NCBI GenBank assembly: GCA_022560555.1 | Contig: JADFSZ010000050.1 | Span: 1-10,008, forward strand | DNA from: JADFSZ01 sp022560555 [NCBI: PVC group bacterium] | GTDB taxonomy: Bacteria > GCA-001730085 > JADFSZ01 | Direction of reading: 5' to 3' | Length of the DNA stretch: 10,008 bases | In this document: piece by piece, positions 5,984-10,008 of the stretch | Numbering within the stretch: position 1 is the stretch's first letter | How the letters are laid out: every line of letters begins with the position of its first letter | Translations under genes and position numbers: made by a program | The notes under the pieces: generated by a model | Seen by the model: only the letters and a program-made list of their open reading frames with translations | What the model was told of the DNA's origin: nothing | The model's database searches: none

Positions 5984-6733
5984 ATGCCGGGAATTGTCAA
6001 CAAATCAATCGTTAATGAATTTAAAAAAGACCTGAATCGCGCCTCTTCTTTTGCTTTGGCCGAATTCGACAAAGTTTCTGTGAAAGACTTTGAGGAGTTC
6101 CGGCGGAATCTGCAAGCGAAGGGCAGTTGGTGTAAAGTGATGAAAAATCGCCTTTTGAGTATTGCTTTCAAGGAGAATGGTCTTGAGCCTCCGGACGAAT
6201 TTTTTAAAGGATCTACCCTGGCCGTAATGTCCGAGGGGGAGGTCACGGATTACGCGAAGGTTCTGGCGGATCTATCAAAAAAAATTAAAGAAGTAAAAAT
6301 TAAAGGTGGTTTTATCGAGGGCAAGGCTGTTTCAGGCGAAGAGATTATGGTCATTTCAAAATTGCCGTCCAGGGAAGTGTTGATAGCCCAAATTTTAGGA
6401 TCCATGAACGCTCCTATAACAAATTTTGTTTGTGTTTTAAGCGCCGTTCTCAAAAGTCTCTTGTATGTTCTTAAAGCTGTTGGGGAGGAAAAGGCCCAAT
6501 CGGAGGTTGTGAAGGAAGAAGGTGTGACGGGTCAATCGGGAGAAGAGACGAAAACGGCTCAAGGTGAAAATGTCTCTCCGGAATCTAAGGAGAAGGAGCT
6601 GGTTAAGGAAAAAGAACCGGCCTCTGAAAAGGCGGAAGCCTCAACGGATAACGCCAAAACAGGTGAGTTAAGCCGAGATAAACCCTCTGATGCGGAAAAA
6701 AATGAATCTAAAAAACCAAACGAAGACAAATAA
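5984..6733 (+). CDS. rplJ: 50S ribosomal protein L10 with long charged C-terminal extension
   Basis: Forms the base of the ribosomal stalk, binding 23S rRNA through its N-terminal domain and L7/L12 dimers through its C-terminal helix. Residues 1-170 match the family: KSIVNEFKKDLNRASSFALAEFDKVSV, KNRLLSIAF, FKGSTLAVM, and the L12-binding helix around 134-168 (QILGSMNAPITNFVCVLSAVLKSLLYVLKAV in two pieces). The usual length is 165-180 aa, but this protein has 249. Residues 172-249 are an added tail with 17 Glu and 13 Lys in 78 residues and no aromatic residue, so it is probably disordered. GGGA at 5975-5978 is a modest ribosome binding site. Only 14 nt separate it from rplA, so no room exists for a normal L10 leader. 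Confidence 0.95.
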   Translation: MPGIVNKSIVNEFKKDLNRASSFALAEFDKVSVKDFEEFRRNLQAKGSWCKVMKNRLLSIAFKENGLEPPDEFFKGSTLAVMSEGEVTDYAKVLADLSKKIKEVKIKGGFIEGKAVSGEEIMVISKLPSREVLIAQILGSMNAPITNFVCVLSAVLKSLLYVLKAVGEEKAQSEVVKEEGVTGQSGEETKTAQGENVSPESKEKELVKEKEPASEKAEASTDNAKTGELSRDKPSDAEKNESKKPNEDK

Positions 6734-6790
6734 AAAAGAAACAGGTAAAAAATTTTAGTAAATTGATCAAGAAAAAGGGAGGAATTAATC

Positions 6791-7180
6791 ATGGCCGAAG
6801 GTACACAAAAAATGGAAACGATGATGAAATCTATCGAAGAGATGTCTGTTCTTGAATTGTCCGGATTCGTGAAAGCTCTCGAAGATAAATTTGGTGTCAG
6901 TGCCGCTGCCCCGGTGGCTGTTGCGGGTGGGGCGGCTCCGGAAGGAGATGCCGCTGCTGTCGAAGAGAAAACAGCTTTTGACGTTGTTTTAACGGAAGTG
7001 GGCGGACAAAAAATCCAAGTGATCAAAGAAATCCGCAGCTTAACCGAATTGAGCCTGAAGGAGGCGAAAGAACTTACGGACAACGCGCCGAAACCGATTA
7101 AAACCGGTGTGCCGAAAGACGAAGCGGAAAAGATTCAGAAAGCTATTGAAAAAGCCGGCGGTAAAGCCGAGATTAAATAA
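6791..7180 (+). CDS. rplL: 50S ribosomal protein L7/L12
   Basis: The multicopy stalk protein that recruits and activates translation GTPases. It is 129 aa, slightly longer than the usual 120-128. The N-terminal dimerisation domain is about 9-38 ([30 protein letters not shown]). The Ala/Gly/Val-rich hinge is about 37-58 ([21 protein letters not shown]). The C-terminal factor-binding domain is 59-129, with [17 protein letters not shown] and [17 protein letters not shown]. The family's usual GLGLKEAK reads ELSLKEAK. A strong AAGGGAGG (6775-6782) lies 8 nt before ATG, fitting the high synthesis rate needed for several copies per ribosome. rplJ ends 57 nt upstream. Confidence 0.97.
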   Translation: MAEGTQKMETMMKSIEEMSVLELSGFVKALEDKFGVSAAAPVAVAGGAAPEGDAAAVEEKTAFDVVLTEVGGQKIQVIKEIRSLTELSLKEAKELTDNAPKPIKTGVPKDEAEKIQKAIEKAGGKAEIK

Positions 7181-7222
7181 GCGGGGTATTTTCCTCGCTA
7201 AGAAGGCACCCGATAAGGGTGC
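7180..7222 (+). promoter_or_regulatory. Tandem hairpins between rplL and rpoB (attenuator or RNase-processing candidate)
   Basis: The first hairpin is AGCGGGG (7180-7186) with CCTCGCT (7193-7199), 7 pairs including one G-T, loop TATTTT. The second is GCACCC (7206-7211) with GGGTGC (7217-7222), 6 perfect pairs, loop GATAA. Neither is followed by a T-run, so strong termination is unlikely. In E. coli this same spacer holds a partial terminator and an RNase III site that adjust rpoB relative to rplL. An equivalent role here is inferred from position only. Confidence 0.5.
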
Positions 7223-7272
7223 TGTCAATCATCAATATTCAATAGTCATTTGTCATTTGACTGGGGGCTCCC

Positions 7273-10008
7273 ATGGTGGACCAAAATAAACATGTTTCGC
7301 GGATGAATTTTCAGAAGCTCACCGATCCTATCGAAATGCCGTTTTTGATCGACACACAAAGGATTTCGTATGAGGCTTTTCTTAAGACCGGTATTAAAGA
7401 AGTTTTTAAAGAAGTATTCCCGATTGAAAGCTATGACGGGACTATGCGCCTGGATTACGTAAGATGTTATTTTGAGAAGGCAAAATACGATATTCCGGAG
7501 TGTATTCGTCGTGGACTAACGTTTGCGTCTCCTCTGATGGTGAAGCTGCGGCTTCGCCAGAGCAAGGATATCCGGGAGCAGGATATTTATCTTGGCGATA
7601 TTCCCCTGATGACCAAAACAGGAACGTTTGTGATTAACGGCGCGGAGCGTGTCGTTGTGAACCAGCTTCAAAGGTCCCCGGGATTATGCTTTGAGAAAAA
7701 ACTTCATCCCAACGGTAAAAGCCTTTATTCTGTTCGTATCATTCCCTATCGTGGGGCATGGTTGGAATTTGAATTTGATGTTAACGACATATTGTATGTT
7801 GTTATCGACCGGCGCCGTAAAATGCTCGCAACCACCCTTCTCAGATGTTTGAAATATGTGACGGATGAGGAAATTCTCAAACTTTTTTATGAGACAGAAA
7901 AAATTAAACTTGCCGGCAAGGTTTCCGAAAAAAAGATCATCGGAAGAATTCTCGCTCAAGATGTTATTGATCCTAAGACGAAAGACATTTTAGCCACCGT
8001 GAATGAAGAGATCACAACAACGATCTTAAAGACATTTGAGCACGCGGGGGTTACAAAGATTGAGCTTAAGAAAGCGAGTGAAGACAATTCAATCGTTAAT
8101 ACACTTGTGAAGGATATCAAAAAAACACAGGATGAAGCCTTTGTGGATTTTTACAGACGTCTCAGGCCGGGCGATCCGCCGTCACTCGAAAGTGCGAAGG
8201 GACTCATTCACCGCATGTTTTTTGACCCCAAACACTATGATTTAGCCCGTGTGGGGAGATTTAAGCTTAATCAAAAACTCAACCTTAAGAACGTGGATCT
8301 AAACGAACGGCTTCTCAGACCCATTGATATTGTTGAAGCGATCCGGCAGTTGATTTCCCTGAAAAACGGGAGGGGATTGGTGGATGATATTGATCATTTA
8401 GGAAACCGGCGCGTGCGAACTGTCGGCGAACTTGTGCAAAATCAGTTTCATATCGGCCTGGCCCGTTTGGAGAGATCTATTCGGGAGCGTATGAGCATTC
8501 ATGACGATGAAAGTGTTACGCCTCACAACCTGATCAACTCTAAACTCGTATCCTCTACCATTAAAGATTTCTTTCAGCGCAGTCAATTGTCACAGTTTAT
8601 GGATCAAGTGAATCCCTTGTCCGAGTTGACGCACAAGCGTCGTCTGAGCGCACTGGGGCCCGGTGGATTGAGTCGGGAACGTGCGGGATTTGAAGTGCGC
8701 GATGTGCATTACACGCATTACGGACGTGTGTGTCCCATTGAAACACCGGAAGGTCCGAATATCGGACTCATTTCGTCCTTGTCAACGTATGCGCGCGTGA
8801 ACGAGCTTGGATTTATCGAAACGCCTTATCGTATCGTCAAAGATGGCGTTGTGACTAGTAAAATTGATTATCTTTCAGCCGATATTGAAGATGAATCCGT
8901 TATTGCTCAGGCCAACGCACCGTTGGATGAAAAAGGGAAATTCCTCAACAAGGAAGTCCTGTGCCGGGCTCGAGGTGATTTTCCTAAAAAAGATCCGAAA
9001 GATATCGATTATATGGATGTGTCCCCTAAGCAACTCGTGAGTGTGGCCGCATCATTGATCCCATTTTTGGAACACGACGATGCGAACCGGGCCCTGATGG
9101 GATCGAACATGCAGCGTCAGGCTGTTCCTTTGCTTTATCCCGAAGAACCTGTTGTCGGCACCGGGATGGAATATAAAGTGGCTAAAGACTCCGGCGCTAT
9201 GATCATTGCTGATCGTGCGGGCGAAGTGAAAGAGGCCACAAGCAGACGTATTGTCATCAAAACCAAAGCCGGGACCGATGAATATATTCTCAAAAAATTC
9301 CAACGTTCCAATTCAGGAACATGTATCAATCAACGTCCTCTGGTTAAGCGGGGAGATAAAGTTTTCACGCATCAGGTTATCGGCGATGGCCCCGCAACGA
9401 AAAACGGAGAATTGGCTTTAGGACAAAACGTTCTTGTCGCGTTCATGCCCTGGGAAGGTTATAACTTCGAAGATGCCATTATTGTCAGTGAGCGGCTCAT
9501 CAAAGACAATATCTATACCTCCATTCATATAGAAGAGTTTACTGTTGAAGCTCGTGATACAAAACTCGGAAAAGAAGAAATCACACGTGATATTCCAAAT
9601 GTGTCCGAAGACGCTCTGCGTAATTTAGACGACGAAGGAATTATTTGTATGGGAGCCGAGGTTAAGCCGGGAGACATTCTTGTCGGGAAAATCACCCCTA
9701 AAAGCGAAACGGAGCTTTCTCCGGAAGAAAAGCTTTTACGTGCTATTTTTGGTGAGAAAGCCGGCGATGTTCGCGATGCTTCTCTTGTGGTCCCTCCCGG
9801 AGTGGAGGGAATCGTGATCGGAACAGACGTTTTTTCCCGTAAGGACAAGGGACATACAGATGATGAGCGTATCAAAGAGATTAAAGAAATTGATCGGATC
9901 AAAAAAGAGACTAAAGAACAGATTGAAGAAGTGGTTACCGTTCGCGATGAACTATTACGCGAATGCTTAGTAGGGCAAGTACTTGAGGAAAGTTTGATGG
10001 ATCAGGAA
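7273..10008 (+). CDS. rpoB: DNA-directed RNA polymerase beta subunit, partial (3' end outside window)
   Basis: The catalytic beta subunit of RNA polymerase. The frame is open for 912 codons from ATG 7273 to the window edge, about two thirds to three quarters of a usual rpoB. GGGGG at 7263-7267 is 5 nt upstream; ATG 7303 is a weaker alternative start. Family blocks seen: [18 protein letters not shown] (120-137); the rifampicin region [20 protein letters not shown] (437-456) and [35 protein letters not shown] (about 487-500); [27 protein letters not shown]; and [10 protein letters not shown] (727-736), whose E733/D734 match E. coli E813/D814 near the active site. The key rifampicin-contact residues (Q441, D444, H454, R457, S459, equal to E. 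coli 513, 516, 526, 529, 531) are the sensitive-type residues. No frameshift seen. Confidence 0.97.
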   Translation, partial: MVDQNKHVSRMNFQKLTDPIEMPFLIDTQRISYEAFLKTGIKEVFKEVFPIESYDGTMRLDYVRCYFEKAKYDIPECIRRGLTFASPLMVKLRLRQSKDIREQDIYLGDIPLMTKTGTFVINGAERVVVNQLQRSPGLCFEKKLHPNGKSLYSVRIIPYRGAWLEFEFDVNDILYVVIDRRRKMLATTLLRCLKYVTDEEILKLFYETEKIKLAGKVSEKKIIGRILAQDVIDPKTKDILATVNEEITTTILKTFEHAGVTKIELKKASEDNSIVNTLVKDIKKTQDEAFVDFYRRLRPGDPPSLESAKGLIHRMFFDPKHYDLARVGRFKLNQKLNLKNVDLNERLLRPIDIVEAIRQLISLKNGRGLVDDIDHLGNRRVRTVGELVQNQFHIGLARLERSIRERMSIHDDESVTPHNLINSKLVSSTIKDFFQRSQLSQFMDQVNPLSELTHKRRLSALGPGGLSRERAGFEVRDVHYTHYGRVCPIETPEGPNIGLISSLSTYARVNELGFIETPYRIVKDGVVTSKIDYLSADIEDESVIAQANAPLDEKGKFLNKEVLCRARGDFPKKDPKDIDYMDVSPKQLVSVAASLIPFLEHDDANRALMGSNMQRQAVPLLYPEEPVVGTGMEYKVAKDSGAMIIADRAGEVKEATSRRIVIKTKAGTDEYILKKFQRSNSGTCINQRPLVKRGDKVFTHQVIGDGPATKNGELALGQNVLVAFMPWEGYNFEDAIIVSERLIKDNIYTSIHIEEFTVEARDTKLGKEEITRDIPNVSEDALRNLDDEGIICMGAEVKPGDILVGKITPKSETELSPEEKLLRAIFGEKAGDVRDASLVVPPGVEGIVIGTDVFSRKDKGHTDDERIKEIKEIDRIKKETKEQIEEVVTVRDELLRECLVGQVLEESLMDQE

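Overview
This is an ordinary bacterial chromosome segment at the translation/transcription core locus. All genes lie on the + strand, and base composition is moderately AT-rich by eye. The organism cannot be named from the window. The order tRNA-Thr, tuf, rpmG, tRNA-Trp, secE, nusG, rplK, rplA, rplJ, rplL, rpoB is the widely conserved bacterial arrangement. A non-canonical EF-Tu switch I segment, a lysine/glutamate-rich tail on L10 and repeat-filled spacers suggest a poorly sampled lineage. A PVC-like or Omnitrophota-like bacterium is my guess only.

Region 1 (1-1825) holds a small anchored protein of unknown function with a TPR-like C-terminal half. Its stop overlaps the start of rsmD (16S rRNA guanine-N2 methyltransferase), which is followed by coaD (phosphopantetheine adenylyltransferase, coenzyme A synthesis). 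The three look like one transcription unit.

Region 2 (1826-3914) starts with a strong sigma70-type promoter (consensus TTGACA and TATAAT, 16-bp spacer) and a leader with small inverted repeats. It then carries tRNA-Thr(GGT), tuf (EF-Tu), rpmG (L33, 50 aa) and tRNA-Trp(CCA). The tRNAs are embedded among the mRNAs, so RNA processing must release them.

Region 3 (3915-7180) begins with a hairpin ahead of secE. It continues with secE, nusG (ATGA overlap), a spacer full of CCGCG repeats, rplK, rplA (ATGA overlap), rplJ and rplL. These encode a translocon subunit, a transcription elongation factor, and the L11/L1/L10/L12 proteins of the ribosomal stalk and L1 arm.

Region 4 (7181-10008) is a 92-nt spacer with two tandem hairpins, then rpoB (RNA polymerase beta subunit). 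It is open for 912 codons and runs off the right edge.

I found no CRISPR array, insertion sequence, phage gene, defence system or new biosynthetic system. The items most worth a second look are the EF-Tu switch I variant, the L10 tail, the repeat-filled spacers around rpmG and rplK, and the possible alternative RNA structures in the leaders.
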